A stretch of DNA of 64,000 bases from Sphingomonas oligoaromativorans (GCF_011762195.1 NZ_JAASQK010000010.1:1-64000), one strand, 5' to 3'; numbered from the stretch's first letter, positions 8,201 to 19,288 are shown. Notes: a model not told the origin generated them from the sequence alone. Made by a program: numbers and translations.

Positions 8201-9316
8201 TTAGCCGAAATGGGAGCGAGACCCTCGCTGTCCACGATCGATCGCCATCAGCAGACCGAGGATGATGAGCACCGTCATCACAGCCGACCCACCGTAGGAA
8301 ACGAGCGGCAGCGGAATGCCGACCACGGGTGCCAGGCCCATCACCATCATCAGATTGACGGCGACATAGAAGAAGATGGTGGTTGAAAGCCCCGCGGCGG
8401 TCAGCCGTGCGAACCGCGTCTCCGCCCGCAGCGCCACGCCCAGCCCCCACCACACCACGAAGAGGAAAGCCGCGATCAGGATCACACCGCCCGCAAGCCC
8501 CCATTCCTCCGCCATGGTGGCGAAGACGAAATCGGTATGGCCTTCGGGCAGATAATCGAGATGGCTCTGCGTGCCGTTCAGGAAGCCCTTGCCGAACAGC
8601 CCGCCCGAACCGATGGCGATCTTGGACTGGCTAATATGATATCCCTTGCCGAGCGGATCGCTCTCGGGATCGAGGAAGATCAGCACGCGGTTGCGCTGAT
8701 ATTCATGCATCATGCTCCACGCGCCGATGCCGACGGGAATGACCGACAGTCCGCCGCCGATGAACAGGCGCAGCGGAAGCCCCGCGAGGAACATCGTGAC
8801 CGCTCCGCCTGCCAGCACCATGGTTGCGGTGCCGAGGTCCGGCTGGACGAGGATCAGCGCGGCAGGGAGGCCTATCAGGCCCAGTGCCGGCCAGATCGCG
8901 TTCCAGCGGCGTATCTCGCCGGCCGGCAGCATGTCGTAGAAGCGGGCGAGCGTCAGCACGATGACGGGTTTCATCAGTTCCGACGGCTGAAGGCGGATGA
9001 TGCCCAGATTGAGCCATCGTTGTCCGCCGCCGGCCACCGCGCCCAGCAATTCGGTGAACACGAGCGCCACCAGCAGAATGACATAAGCCGGAATGACCGC
9101 TTTCTTTATCTGCTCCTCACGCAGGCGGGACAGCACCACCGCACCCCCGAGGAAGAGGCAGAAACGCACGCCCTGGCCGAGCGCCCAAGGCTCCAGGCTG
9201 CCCCCTGCGGCGGAATAGAGCACAAGCAGCCCGAAGCCGGTGATGCCCATCACGGTCAGGATGACCATCCACGGAAGCTGCGTCAGTTGCGCGGGTACGA
9301 GCGAGTTGCGGATCAT
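8201..9316 (-). CDS. rodA: RodA, peptidoglycan glycosyltransferase (SEDS family)
   Basis: Polymerises lipid II glycan strands for lateral wall growth together with PBP2. The 371-residue polytopic protein shows SEDS hallmarks: GGGQRWLNLG near the first third, QPDLGTATM, PEGHTDFVFA and VGIPLPLVSYGGSA near the end. The start ATG at 9316 overlaps the mrdA stop as ATGA, so translation is coupled; a longer upstream extension in frame has no family support. Last gene of the mreB-mreC-mreD-mrdA-rodA operon. Confidence 0.96.
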   Translation of the reverse strand: MIRNSLVPAQLTQLPWMVILTVMGITGFGLLVLYSAAGGSLEPWALGQGVRFCLFLGGAVVLSRLREEQIKKAVIPAYVILLVALVFTELLGAVAGGGQRWLNLGIIRLQPSELMKPVIVLTLARFYDMLPAGEIRRWNAIWPALGLIGLPAALILVQPDLGTATMVLAGGAVTMFLAGLPLRLFIGGGLSVIPVGIGAWSMMHEYQRNRVLIFLDPESDPLGKGYHISQSKIAIGSGGLFGKGFLNGTQSHLDYLPEGHTDFVFATMAEEWGLAGGVILIAAFLFVVWWGLGVALRAETRFARLTAAGLSTTIFFYVAVNLMMVMGLAPVVGIPLPLVSYGGSAVMTVLIILGLLMAIDRGQRGSRSHFG

Positions 9317-11382
9317 TCGTTCATCGTCCCGCGGGGAGGCTGCTGAACATTCTCCGGCGCCTCGGAGGGCGGAGCGACGGCCGTCGCGGCCGAGGTTGGC
9401 GGCGGCGTGGCGGCATTTTCCTGCGCGCTCGTATCGCCCGTGTCGGCCGTTGCCGGCGGAGAGGCGGCGGCGGCCTGTGCCGCCTGCCATTCCGCCTTCT
9501 GGCGTGCCGTGCGGGTTGCGATGTCGCCGCCCCAACTGGGTTGCATCTTGGCCAGCGTATCCAGCGCGCGCTGCTTGTCGTAGAGGAAGGTGAAAGCGTC
9601 ACGAGCCACGCCGGCCGCAAAGGTGCCGTGGCCGGCGTGCTCCATGATGAAGCCGGCAGCGTAGCGCGGCTGCTCGACCGGCGCGAAGGCAATGAACAGG
9701 CCGTGGTCGCGTAGCTTCCACTCGCCGGTTGTGCCGCTCGTGCGGCCCGCGCGCCGATCGGCCATGCTGATGTGGTGTACCTGCGCCGATCCGGTCTTGC
9801 CGCCCATATCGATGCCGGGAAGCTGCATACGCGCGCTGCCCGCCGTTCCGCCTGGACCAACCACGGCCCCCATGGCCTCGTGGATGAAGCGCAGATGCGC
9901 TGGGTCGAGGCCGAGGGACTCGGCGGGTTCGTCATTCCGGCGATGGACCAGCCGGGGCACCAGCGCCCTGCCGCTGGCGAGGCGAGCCGCCATCGTTGCG
10001 ATCTGGAGCGGGTTGACCAAGGTATAACCCTGCCCGATCGCCGAGTTCAGCGTATCGCTGACCGTCCATTCCTTATGATATTTCTTGAGCTTCCACTCGG
10101 GATCGGGGACGGTGCCGAAACGCTGGGAGGGGACGGGCAGGGGGAATTTCTGCCCGAGGCCAAGGCGCCGCGCCATCGCGGCTATCCGCGAAGTGCCGAT
10201 CCGGCGGGCCATCGCGTAGAAATAGATGTCGCAGCTCTTCTGGATCGCCATGTGCATATCGACCATGCCATGGCCGCGATGCTGATAGCAGTGGAAGAAG
10301 CTGTTCCCCACCTTGTAGGTTCCAGTGCAGAGCACGCGATCGTCGGGCGAGACGCCGGCCTCCAGCAGCGCCAGCGCGTTCATCGGCTTCACCGTCGATC
10401 CGGCGGGATAAAGGCCCTGCAACGCCTTGTTCAGGAGGGGAAGGTGGTCGTTCGCCGACAGCCTGTTCCACTCATCATGGGTGATGCCGCGGGAGAAGCT
10501 GTTGGGATCATAGGCCGGCATGGACACCATCGAGAGGATGTCACCGCTCTCGCAGTCGATCACGACGCCGGAGCCGGACTGGTCCCCCATCCGCTCGGCA
10601 ACATAATCCTGAAGACCGGCGTCGATGGTCAATTGCAGCGTGTGGCCCGGCGTCTCCGGCTGCGTCGTGAGTTCGCGGACGAGCTTGCCGCGCGCCGTCA
10701 CTTCGGAACGCTTGGCGCCGGGCTCGCCGCGTAGATAGGATTCAAATGTCTTCTCAAGTCCTTCCTTGCCGATCTTGAATCCGGGGGTAAGCAACAGCGG
10801 ATCGCGATTCTTCTCATAGTCCTTGGCGGAAGCCGAGCCCACATAGCCGACCAGATGAGCCACCGCCGCGCCAGCCGGATAGAAGCGGGAGAAGCCGCGC
10901 GCGGGCACGACGCCCGGCAGATCGGGCAGGCGCAGGTTCACCGCGGCGAAGCGCTCATAATCGAGATCTTCGACCACCTGCACCGGCTGGAACCCCGCCG
11001 CCTTGTCGAGGCTGTCGTGCAGCCGCTCGATATCCTCCGGCGCGAGGCCGAGAATATTCTGGAGCAACTGAATCTCCGCATCCTTGTCGTGCAGCAGGTC
11101 GGGGATCAGGTCGACGCGGAAATCCGAACGGTTGATCGCGATCGGCTGACCATAGCGATCCACGATCCACCCCCGGCGCGGCGGCACCAACGTGGAGCGG
11201 GCGCGATTGCTCTCGGCCAGCGCCGAATATTTGTCCTTCTGCGCAACCGTCAGCCACGCCAATCGGCTCGCCAGCATCAGGCCGATACCGCCCTGGATCG
11301 CGCCCAGCGCGAAGGTGCGGCGGGTGAAGGAAAAGCTCTGCTGCGCCTCGGTCACGAGACGTCCGGGCCGGCGGGGTTTCAC
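9313..11382 (-). CDS. mrdA: Penicillin-binding protein 2, transpeptidase of the elongasome
   Basis: A class B PBP that crosslinks peptidoglycan during elongation. It has an N-terminal membrane anchor (about residues 20-40), a pedestal domain, and a transpeptidase domain with the active serine in AGSTVKPM (SxxK), the SCD motif in KSCDIYFY and KTG in GGKTGSAQ. The C-terminus carries a low-complexity Ala/Pro tail of roughly 60 residues, common in alphaproteobacteria. I chose the GTG at 11382, 10 bp after mreD and preceded by gagagg, over an upstream in-frame ATG that would lie within mreD. 689 residues. Confidence 0.94.
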   Translation of the reverse strand: MKPRRPGRLVTEAQQSFSFTRRTFALGAIQGGIGLMLASRLAWLTVAQKDKYSALAESNRARSTLVPPRRGWIVDRYGQPIAINRSDFRVDLIPDLLHDKDAEIQLLQNILGLAPEDIERLHDSLDKAAGFQPVQVVEDLDYERFAAVNLRLPDLPGVVPARGFSRFYPAGAAVAHLVGYVGSASAKDYEKNRDPLLLTPGFKIGKEGLEKTFESYLRGEPGAKRSEVTARGKLVRELTTQPETPGHTLQLTIDAGLQDYVAERMGDQSGSGVVIDCESGDILSMVSMPAYDPNSFSRGITHDEWNRLSANDHLPLLNKALQGLYPAGSTVKPMNALALLEAGVSPDDRVLCTGTYKVGNSFFHCYQHRGHGMVDMHMAIQKSCDIYFYAMARRIGTSRIAAMARRLGLGQKFPLPVPSQRFGTVPDPEWKLKKYHKEWTVSDTLNSAIGQGYTLVNPLQIATMAARLASGRALVPRLVHRRNDEPAESLGLDPAHLRFIHEAMGAVVGPGGTAGSARMQLPGIDMGGKTGSAQVHHISMADRRAGRTSGTTGEWKLRDHGLFIAFAPVEQPRYAAGFIMEHAGHGTFAAGVARDAFTFLYDKQRALDTLAKMQPSWGGDIATRTARQKAEWQAAQAAAASPPATADTGDTSAQENAATPPPTSAATAVAPPSEAPENVQQPPRGTMNE

Positions 11383-11392
11383 GAACGGCCTC

Positions 11393-11932
11393 TCAGTCGT
11401 CGGATGCGCGGATCTTGCCGATCGCCAGGCGCCAGCGATCGAGAAGCGCACAGAGCCGGCCGATGAAGGGGAAGCAGAGGATGCTGGTGAGGATCTGCGG
11501 CTCCACCAGCGTCACGGGGGTCGCGCCGCCCGTCCAGCAGGCGATCGCCCACGCGCCGAGGATGCCGATCGCGATCGCGACCGCCGCCAGCAGCCATTCC
11601 TGCCAATAGTCGCGCCAGAGAAGCCTCACTTCCACCAAATCGATGAGCAACAGACACAAGGTCCATGTGACCATGCCCGTGCCGAGCGTCTGCCCCGTCA
11701 GGAGATCGTCGGCAAGGCCCAACGGCAAGCCGATCCAGGCCGGCCACATCTCGGGCCGCAATAGGCGCCAACCGAGCAGCATCAGCAAGCCAAAAGGCGG
11801 CCATGCCGGTGACAAGGTGACGGTCGGGACGAGCGCGCAGGCCGAGCCGATCAGCGTCGAGACGATCGGCACCAGCCGGGCACGGACCTCGATGGCGCGG
11901 GCCGGCGGGGCGGAACTGCGCGGCGAGCGCAT
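11393..11932 (-). CDS. mreD: MreD, rod-shape-determining membrane protein
   Basis: A 179-residue integral membrane protein with about five hydrophobic segments, including FGLLMLLGWRLLRPEMWPAW. The conserved LPLGLADDLLTGQTLG segment places it in the MreD family. It links MreC and the wall synthases in the elongasome. Its ATG shares one base with the mreC stop (TGATG), so the two are translationally coupled. Confidence 0.93.
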   Translation of the reverse strand: MRSPRSSAPPARAIEVRARLVPIVSTLIGSACALVPTVTLSPAWPPFGLLMLLGWRLLRPEMWPAWIGLPLGLADDLLTGQTLGTGMVTWTLCLLLIDLVEVRLLWRDYWQEWLLAAVAIAIGILGAWAIACWTGGATPVTLVEPQILTSILCFPFIGRLCALLDRWRLAIGKIRASDD

Positions 11933-12816
11933 CAGTGCGTCTCGCCCGAAGTGCCCTTCGGCGGTGACGGCAGGCCGGCGAAGGGCTGCTCCACGACCGC
12001 ATAATCGAGCTGGCTCGGATCGGCGAGCGGCCAGGCAATGGCGATATCGCCTTCCTTGCGGAGAATCACCGCCACCGGCACGTCCGGCGGATAGAGCCCG
12101 CCGGTGCCGGATGTCAGAACGATGTCGCCCCGGTTGAACGGATTGCCGCCGGCGCCGAGCGGCCGTATCTCGATCGAGCCGTCTCCACGCCCCGCCGCGA
12201 GCGCCGGCATCCCGCCGCGCGCCATGCGCACTGGCACGACGCTCGCATTGTCCGTGATGAGGAGCACGCGAGACGCCAGCATCCCGGCTTCGACGATGCG
12301 GCCGACCAGCCCCTCGGGCGAGCGGACCGGCTGGCCGGGGCGCACGCCCTGCGCCAATCCGGCGGTGATGGTGGCGAGGCGGCGGCTGCTGACCCCCGTC
12401 GATCCCACGATCCGGGCCACCGCGATCGAGGCCGGCCGGTTCTCGACCAGATGCAGCATCCGCCGCAGCCGGTCATTCTCCAGCGCGAGGATGCGCGCGC
12501 GCACCAAGGCGCGCCGATTGGCTTCGAGTTCGCGCTCCATCGCCGCGTTCTTCGAGCCCGCGTCGATATAGTTGGCCACGCCATCCACGATCGACCCGGC
12601 CCCGCGGACCATGCCGCGCCCAAAGGCCGAGACCGGAGTCGTCAGATCGAGCGCGGCGCCGCGAACGGCGCCGAACCCTTCCGGGTCGACATGTGACACG
12701 ACGACCAGCCCCAGGCCGACGAAAACTCCCGTCACCGCGACAACATAGGACAGGAACAGCCCATATTGTGCGCGACGGGAAAAGCCGGGGCGCCGGTTCC
12801 GGGTCGGCGCCTTCAT
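11932..12816 (-). CDS. mreC: MreC, periplasmic rod-shape-determining protein
   Basis: A 294-residue bitopic protein with a short cytoplasmic basic tail, one membrane helix (about 17-40), a coiled coil (about 75-115, RELEANRRALVRARILALEN) and the beta-rich MreC core with GLVGRIVEAG and GDIVLTSGTGG-like segments. It couples cytoplasmic MreB to periplasmic PBP2. It lies 14 bp after mreB. The Pro-rich C-terminal tail is unremarkable. Confidence 0.95.
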   Translation of the reverse strand: MKAPTRNRRPGFSRRAQYGLFLSYVVAVTGVFVGLGLVVVSHVDPEGFGAVRGAALDLTTPVSAFGRGMVRGAGSIVDGVANYIDAGSKNAAMERELEANRRALVRARILALENDRLRRMLHLVENRPASIAVARIVGSTGVSSRRLATITAGLAQGVRPGQPVRSPEGLVGRIVEAGMLASRVLLITDNASVVPVRMARGGMPALAAGRGDGSIEIRPLGAGGNPFNRGDIVLTSGTGGLYPPDVPVAVILRKEGDIAIAWPLADPSQLDYAVVEQPFAGLPSPPKGTSGETH

Positions 12817-12830
12817 GGCAGACCCTCCCG

Positions 12831-13943
<1,113 letters not shown>

Positions 13944-14021
13944 CTACTGCTCTCGATCGCCCGGAAAATCGGATGATTGTTGTAGTCGCGGGATGCCGCC
14001 GCTTGGGCTAGGAGTTGCGCC

Positions 14022-15803
14022 ATGTCAATACGGCGCCTCCCCGAACATCTTGTCAATCGCATCGCAGCCGGCGAGGTCGTCGAACGGCCCGCGAGCGCAC
14101 TCAAGGAACTGGTCGAGAACGCGATCGACGCCGGGGCCTCCCGAATTGCCGTTTCTCTGGCGGAAGGCGGCCTTTCGATGGTCGAGGTGGTCGACGACGG
14201 ATGCGGCATGACGCCGGGCGACATGGCCCTCGCGCTGGAGCGGCACGCCACCTCCAAGCTGCCGGACGACGCGATCGATGCCGTTGAAACGCTCGGTTTT
14301 CGCGGCGAGGCGCTGCCCTCGATCGCCAGCGTGGCGCGGCTTTCGATCGAGAGCCGGGTGCGGGGTGCGGATGGGTGGCGGCGAGTCGTCGACAATGGCG
14401 CTCTGGTGGGCGAGGGGCCGGCCGCACTCCCGCCGGGGACGCGGGTGAAGATGGAGGCGTTGTTCGAGCGCGTGCCGGCGCGGCGCAAGTTCCTGCGCTC
14501 GGCCCGATCCGAATATGCGGCGAGCGTGGATGTCGTGCGCCGTCTCGCCATGTCGCGCCCGGAGATCGGCTTCACGCTGGAGCATGACGGGCGCCGTGTC
14601 TTCTCCGTGCCGCCCGGCGATAGCCAGCCTGCGCGCGTGGCGGCTCTGACCGATCGGGAGCTGGCGCCCAACAGCGTCGTCGTCGATCATGTGCGGGGCG
14701 AGGTGCGGCTCGAAGGCGTGATCGGGCTGCCCACCTTCAATCGCGGGGTGGCCGATCACCAATATCTGTTCGTCAACAATCGCCCGGTGCGCGACCGGCT
14801 GCTCGCGGGATCGGTGCGCGCCGCCTATCAGGATCTGTTGGCGCGGGACCGGCATCCGGTCGTCGCGCTGTTCGTGACGCTGCCGGGCAGCGAGCTCGAC
14901 GTGAACGTCCACCCGGCCAAGACCGAGGTCCGCTTCCGCGAGCCGGCGCTGGTGCGCGGGTTGATCGTCGGCGGCCTGAGGGCGGCGCTCGATGGTGCCG
15001 GCCATCGCAGCGCGCAGCGCCCCTCAGCCGCGGCGCTGGGCAACTGGCAGACCGAGCCGACCGCTTCGACTCCCGCTCAACTCGCGACGCTCCCGCTGCC
15101 GATCGCGGAGCGGCAATATGGCGTGTGGGACGCCCGGCCGTCCTATGCAGCACCGAGCCCCGCAGCCCCGGCGCCTCAGGGGCGAGCGGAGATGGCGACG
15201 ATCGCGCCGCCTGCCGCCGTGGAGCATCCGCTCGGGGTGGCCCGCGGGCAGGTGGCGGCGACCTATATCGTCGCGGAGGCCGAGGATGGCCTCGTCATCG
15301 TGGACCAGCACGCCGCGCACGAGCGGCTGGTGCTGGAGCGGATGCGCCGTGCCATGGCGGATGGCGGCGTGGCGTCGCAGGCGCTGCTGCTGCCCGAGGT
15401 GGTGGAGCTGGACGAAGCCGCCTGCGACCGGCTGGAGCCTCGTATCGAGGAACTGGCGGCGATGGGCCTCGAACTCGATCGCTTCGGGCCGCGCGCCATG
15501 CTGGTCCGCGCCGTTCCCGCGATGCTGGGCCGTGCCGACGTGCGCGGGCTGGTGAGCGATCTGGCCGACGAAATCGCCGCCTATGACGAGGCGCTCAGCC
15601 TCAAGGAGAAGCTGGACCATGTCGCCGCCACCATGGCCTGCCATGGCTCGGTTCGGGCCGGGCGGCTTCTCTCGGTTGCGGAGATGAACGCGCTGCTCCG
15701 CGAGATGGAGGTCACGCCGCATTCCGGCCAGTGCAACCATGGCCGCCCCACCTGGGTGAAGCTCGGCCACAACGACATCGAAAAGCTGTTCGGACGGAAG
15801 TGA
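14022..15803 (+). CDS. mutL: DNA mismatch repair protein MutL
   Basis: Couples MutS mismatch recognition to strand incision. The 593-residue protein has the N-terminal GHKL ATPase (ELVENAIDAGAS, GFRGEALPSI, conserved in 35-105) and a C-terminal domain bearing the endonuclease motif DQHAAHERLVLE, with ACHGS and CNHGRP metal-site motifs. That marks it as the nicking form found in bacteria without MutH. A variable Ala/Pro linker separates the domains. Divergent from mreB. Confidence 0.97.
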   Translation: MSIRRLPEHLVNRIAAGEVVERPASALKELVENAIDAGASRIAVSLAEGGLSMVEVVDDGCGMTPGDMALALERHATSKLPDDAIDAVETLGFRGEALPSIASVARLSIESRVRGADGWRRVVDNGALVGEGPAALPPGTRVKMEALFERVPARRKFLRSARSEYAASVDVVRRLAMSRPEIGFTLEHDGRRVFSVPPGDSQPARVAALTDRELAPNSVVVDHVRGEVRLEGVIGLPTFNRGVADHQYLFVNNRPVRDRLLAGSVRAAYQDLLARDRHPVVALFVTLPGSELDVNVHPAKTEVRFREPALVRGLIVGGLRAALDGAGHRSAQRPSAAALGNWQTEPTASTPAQLATLPLPIAERQYGVWDARPSYAAPSPAAPAPQGRAEMATIAPPAAVEHPLGVARGQVAATYIVAEAEDGLVIVDQHAAHERLVLERMRRAMADGGVASQALLLPEVVELDEAACDRLEPRIEELAAMGLELDRFGPRAMLVRAVPAMLGRADVRGLVSDLADEIAAYDEALSLKEKLDHVAATMACHGSVRAGRLLSVAEMNALLREMEVTPHSGQCNHGRPTWVKLGHNDIEKLFGRK

Positions 15804-15810
15804 GAGGCGC

Positions 15811-16680
15811 TCAGTTGCGCGCGTGCCAGCGCCGCGGCTTGAGTTCGCCCACCACCACACCGCAGAGGATCAGCGCCGCGCCGGCCCAGCCCATCATGCC
15901 GAGGCGTTCGCCGGCAAAGCGGCCGAGGATGCCGGCGAACACCGGTTCCGACGAATAGATCAGCGTCGCGCGGGTGGGGGATACCGTCCGCTGCGCCCAG
16001 TTCATCGCAAGCTGGATGAAGGCGCTGGCGATACCCAGCCCGATGCCGCTGATCCACACCGCGCTGCCCGGCATATGGAAGCTCTCGCCCGCGAAGGGCA
16101 TGGCGATGAACCCGGCCACCGCCACGATCATGAGATCGAGCACCGCGACCCGTCCGGCGTCGATGCTCTCCGCATAGCGGCCGATCAGGATGATCTCGCC
16201 CGAGAAGGCGATAGCGCTCGCCAGCGTCATCCACTCGCCCCGGCCGAACCCGAAGGAACCACCCGAAGGGTTGGCGATCAGCACCAGTCCGGCGAAGGCC
16301 AACAGGATGCCGATCCAGCTCATGACTTGCGGCGCGCGGCGCAGCACCGCCCATTGGATCAGTGGAACGAGCGGCACATAGAGCGCCGTGAGAAAGGCCG
16401 ACATGCTGGATGAGACGGACTGGAGCCCTCCCGTCTGGAGCAGATAGCCCGCCGCCATGGGGATGCCGATGGCGATCGCGGCCACGATATCCCGCCGCGT
16501 CGTGCCCCTGAGCCGCCCGCGCAGCAGCAGGACCGTCGCCAGCGCCGCCGTGCCGAAGCGCAGGCCGACAAAGAAGAACGGCCCCGATCCCGCACCCAGC
16601 GCGATACGTGTCGCGAGAAAGGTTCCGCCCCAGACGAACGCCACCGCCCAGAGCGCGAGATCCGGCAGGCGGGACTTCAT
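15811..16680 (-). CDS. EamA/DMT-family membrane transporter
   Basis: A 289-residue protein of about ten membrane helices made of two EamA repeats, starting LWAVAFVWGGTFLATRIALG and with the second repeat at about residues 145-280 (GRGEWMTLASAIAFSGEIIL). The family exports metabolites or amino acids; the substrate cannot be told. I start at the ATG one base after the carbonic anhydrase stop, so the two genes are co-transcribed. Its stop lies 8 bp from that of the convergent mutL. Confidence 0.85.
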   Translation of the reverse strand: MKSRLPDLALWAVAFVWGGTFLATRIALGAGSGPFFFVGLRFGTAALATVLLLRGRLRGTTRRDIVAAIAIGIPMAAGYLLQTGGLQSVSSSMSAFLTALYVPLVPLIQWAVLRRAPQVMSWIGILLAFAGLVLIANPSGGSFGFGRGEWMTLASAIAFSGEIILIGRYAESIDAGRVAVLDLMIVAVAGFIAMPFAGESFHMPGSAVWISGIGLGIASAFIQLAMNWAQRTVSPTRATLIYSSEPVFAGILGRFAGERLGMMGWAGAALILCGVVVGELKPRRWHARN

Positions 16681-16681
16681 G

Positions 16682-17314
16682 TCAGGCGGCGTGGAAGCCG
16701 CCGGTCGCCTCATCGAGCAACTTCAGCACACCCTCGCGGATGCCGAACCAGGCGCCGCGCAGCCGCAGCCGTCCAGCCTGCTCCGCTTCCGCCACGAAGG
16801 GGAAGGAGCGTAGGTTGGTGAGGCTGATCTTCACCGCCTCATGCTCCAGCCGGCGCTGCGCTGCGTCGCCATGGCCGCATTCGGCGACGACCGCATCCCG
16901 TGCGGTATCGAGCATGTCGACCCAGTGGGCGATGAAGCCGCCGGCTCCGGGAGGCGCGCCTTCGAACGCCTGCGTCATCGAGGCCTTGCAGCCGCCGCAG
17001 AACTCGTGTCCGAGCACGACGATCTCTTCCACGGGGATCTGCGTCACCGCGAACTCGACCGCAGCCGAGACGCCGTGACGGCTCGTGTCGTTCTCGTAAG
17101 GCGGCACCAGATTGGCCACATTACGGACGACGAAGATTTCTCCGGGCGACACGTCGAAAATCTGCGTCGGATCGACGCGGCTATCCGAGCAGGCGATGAC
17201 GAGCGTCTTGGGGCTCTGGCCATCCGCCAGTTCGGTCCAGCGCGCACGCTGCTTGGCCCAGCCCTCCGCGCGGAAGCGACGGTAGCCTGCGATGAGATTT
17301 TCGAAGTCTGACAT
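16682..17314 (-). CDS. Beta-class carbonic anhydrase
   Basis: Interconverts CO2 and bicarbonate. The 210-residue protein has the zinc ligands Cys42 (in [12 protein letters not shown], with the catalytic Asp44-Arg46 pair), His103 and Cys106 (in GHEFCGGC). These are the standard Cys-His-Cys set of the beta class. The start ATG at 17314 fits the family N-terminus; longer in-frame readings run across the divergent lipA gene and are not credible. Upstream of, and probably co-transcribed with, the EamA gene. Confidence 0.94.
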   Translation of the reverse strand: MSDFENLIAGYRRFRAEGWAKQRARWTELADGQSPKTLVIACSDSRVDPTQIFDVSPGEIFVVRNVANLVPPYENDTSRHGVSAAVEFAVTQIPVEEIVVLGHEFCGGCKASMTQAFEGAPPGAGGFIAHWVDMLDTARDAVVAECGHGDAAQRRLEHEAVKISLTNLRSFPFVAEAEQAGRLRLRGAWFGIREGVLKLLDEATGGFHAA

Positions 17315-17380
17315 GACATGCTGCCTAAGGATGCGCGGCAGGGCTGGCAAGTCCGGTCGGCAATCGCTATCTCGCCCGCC

Positions 17381-18301
17381 ATGACCGATGCCGCCGCAGA
17401 ATCCCGTCCGCCCCGCATCCGCAAGCCCGACTGGATTCGGGTGAAAGCCCCGACCTCGGTGGGCTTTTCGGAAACCAAGGCGCTGATGCGCCGCCTCAAT
17501 CTCGCGACCGTGTGCGAAGAGGCCGCTTGTCCGAACATCGGCGAGTGCTGGACCAAGAAGCACGCGACCGTGATGATCCTGGGCGACACCTGCACACGCG
17601 CCTGCGCTTTCTGCAACGTGAAGACGGGGATGCCCCGCGCCGTCGACAAGACCGAGCCCCAGCACGTCGCCGACGCGGCGGCTGAGTTGGGCCTCGAGCA
17701 TATCGTCATCACGTCGGTCGACCGTGACGACCTGCCGGACGGCGGCGCCTCGCAGTTCGTGAAGGTGATCGAGGCGCTCCGCCGCACGACGCCGAACACC
17801 ACGATCGAGATCCTGACGCCGGATTTCCGCAACAAGGCGGATGCCGCCGTCGAGGCGATCGTCGCCGCGCGGCCGGACGTCTATAACCATAATCTCGAAA
17901 CCGTCCCGAGGCTCTATCCCACGATCCGGCCGGGCGCGCGCTATTATGCGTCGCTGCGCCTGCTGGAGAGCGTGAAGAAGCATGATCCGTCGATCTTCAC
18001 CAAGTCCGGCCTGATGACCGGCCTCGGCGAGCAGCGGCTGGAGGTCCATCAGGTGATGGACGACATGCGTTCCGCCGACATCGATTTCCTGACGATGGGC
18101 CAATATCTCCAGCCGACTCCGCGCCATGCCAAGGTGGAGGAGTTCACCACCCCGCAGGCGTTCGGCGCCTATGGGGCGATCGCGCGGGCCAAGGGATTCC
18201 TGCTGGTCGCGGCCTCGCCGTTGACCCGTTCGAGCTACCACGCCGGTGACGATTTCGCGAAGCTGCGCGCGGCCCGCGAGGCCAAGCTGGCCCGCGGCTG
18301 A
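17381..18301 (+). CDS. lipA: Lipoyl synthase
   Basis: A radical SAM enzyme that inserts two sulfurs into protein-bound octanoyl groups to make lipoate. The 306-residue chain has the auxiliary cluster cysteines in [12 protein letters not shown], the radical SAM CxxxCxxC in TCTRACAFC, and the family C-terminal RSSYHA serine. ATG at 17381 gives the usual length; an upstream in-frame ATG at 17318 would extend into the divergent promoter region. Followed 16 bp later by the Coq10/RatA-like gene. Confidence 0.97.
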   Translation: MTDAAAESRPPRIRKPDWIRVKAPTSVGFSETKALMRRLNLATVCEEAACPNIGECWTKKHATVMILGDTCTRACAFCNVKTGMPRAVDKTEPQHVADAAAELGLEHIVITSVDRDDLPDGGASQFVKVIEALRRTTPNTTIEILTPDFRNKADAAVEAIVAARPDVYNHNLETVPRLYPTIRPGARYYASLRLLESVKKHDPSIFTKSGLMTGLGEQRLEVHQVMDDMRSADIDFLTMGQYLQPTPRHAKVEEFTTPQAFGAYGAIARAKGFLLVAASPLTRSSYHAGDDFAKLRAAREAKLARG

Positions 18302-18317
18302 TCGATAGGGAAAAGCG

Positions 18318-18824
18318 ATGCCCCGCCACGCCGAAACCCGCCAGCTTCCCTATACGCCCGAGCAGATGTTCGATCTGGTGGCGGATGTCGCCCGCTATGG
18401 CGAGTTCCTGCCCTGGGTCGCGGCCGTGCGCGTGCGCGAGGACAGCCCCACCGAGATGATCGCGGACCTCGTGGTCGGCTTCAAGGGAATCTCCGAACGC
18501 TTCACCTCGCAGGTCCACAAGAGCCGCCCGTCGAGCATCCGCGTCGATTATCTGGAAGGACCGCTCGCGCACCTCACCAATGAATGGGGCTTCCGGCCGG
18601 ACGGACAGGGCGGCACGCTGGTCGACTTCGCGGTGGACTTCGCGTTCAAATCGAAGCTGTTCGAGATGCTGGCGGGGCAGGTGTTCGACCGCGCGCTCCG
18701 CAAGATGATCGGCGCTTTCGAAACGCGCGCGGCCGAGCTTTATGCGTCCGGCGGCGTCGAATCCCCGAACGCGGCCGGCGAGGGCGTCGGCAGCAGCAGT
18801 TCGAGCGCGCACAGCGCCGCCTGA
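18318..18824 (+). CDS. Coq10/RatA-like START-domain protein
   Basis: A 168-residue SRPBCC/START-like protein of the family annotated as ubiquinone-binding Coq10 or RatA. The start (RQLPYTPEQMFDLVADVARYGEFLPW) and DFAFKSKLFEMLAGQVFD are typical. In alphaproteobacteria the lipA neighbour usually carries this role in respiratory quinone handling; the RatA toxin label is not supported by anything here. The Ser-rich last 25 residues overlap the convergent pncC gene by 85 bp. Confidence 0.88.
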   Translation: MPRHAETRQLPYTPEQMFDLVADVARYGEFLPWVAAVRVREDSPTEMIADLVVGFKGISERFTSQVHKSRPSSIRVDYLEGPLAHLTNEWGFRPDGQGGTLVDFAVDFAFKSKLFEMLAGQVFDRALRKMIGAFETRAAELYASGGVESPNAAGEGVGSSSSSAHSAA

Positions 18825-19288
18825 AGGCGGATCGCGCCACGGCCGAGATCGCCGAACTCGCGCTTGTCGGCCACCACATCGTCAGGATCGCCGGATCGGC
18901 TCGCGCGTGCGAAGACGACCGTTCCCACGGGCTTCTTCTCGGAGCCTCCGCCGGGGCCGGCGATGCCGGTGATCGCCACGCCGATGTCCGCGGAGCTGTG
19001 CTGGATCGCGCCCTGCGCCATGGCCCATGCGGTCGCGACCGAAACCGCGCCGAACGTCTCCAGCACGTCGGAGGGGACGCTCAGCATCCCCATCTTCGCT
19101 TCGTTGGCGTAGGTGATGAAGCCCGCCTCGAATACTTCGGACGAGCCCGGAATTTCGGTCAATGCCGCCGAGACGAGTCCGCCCGTGCAGCTTTCGGCCA
19201 CCGCGACGCGGAGACCCGCCGCACGGTTCTCCTCGACGACCTTGCGGGCCGCCTCGATCAGTTCCGGGGGGAGGTTGGAGTCGGTCAT
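18740..19288 (-). CDS. pncC: Nicotinamide-nucleotide amidohydrolase (CinA C-terminal type)
   Basis: Deamidates NMN to NaMN in pyridine nucleotide recycling. The 182-residue stand-alone CinA-C domain has VAVAESCTGGLVSAALTEIPG with the catalytic Ser, and GIAGPGGGSEKKPVG. ATG at 19288 overlaps the upstream gene's stop (ATGA). Its 3' end runs 85 bp into the convergent Coq10-like gene, an unusual but not rare tail-to-tail overlap; the last 25 residues are not conserved in type. Confidence 0.9.
   Translation of the reverse strand: MTDSNLPPELIEAARKVVEENRAAGLRVAVAESCTGGLVSAALTEIPGSSEVFEAGFITYANEAKMGMLSVPSDVLETFGAVSVATAWAMAQGAIQHSSADIGVAITGIAGPGGGSEKKPVGTVVFARASRSGDPDDVVADKREFGDLGRGAIRLQAALCALELLLPTPSPAAFGDSTPPDA

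Noticed and set aside
18318-18824. Calling the Coq10-like gene a RatA toxin with an antitoxin partner
   Set aside because: No RatB-like partner is adjacent; the lipA neighbourhood fits a housekeeping Coq10-type role.
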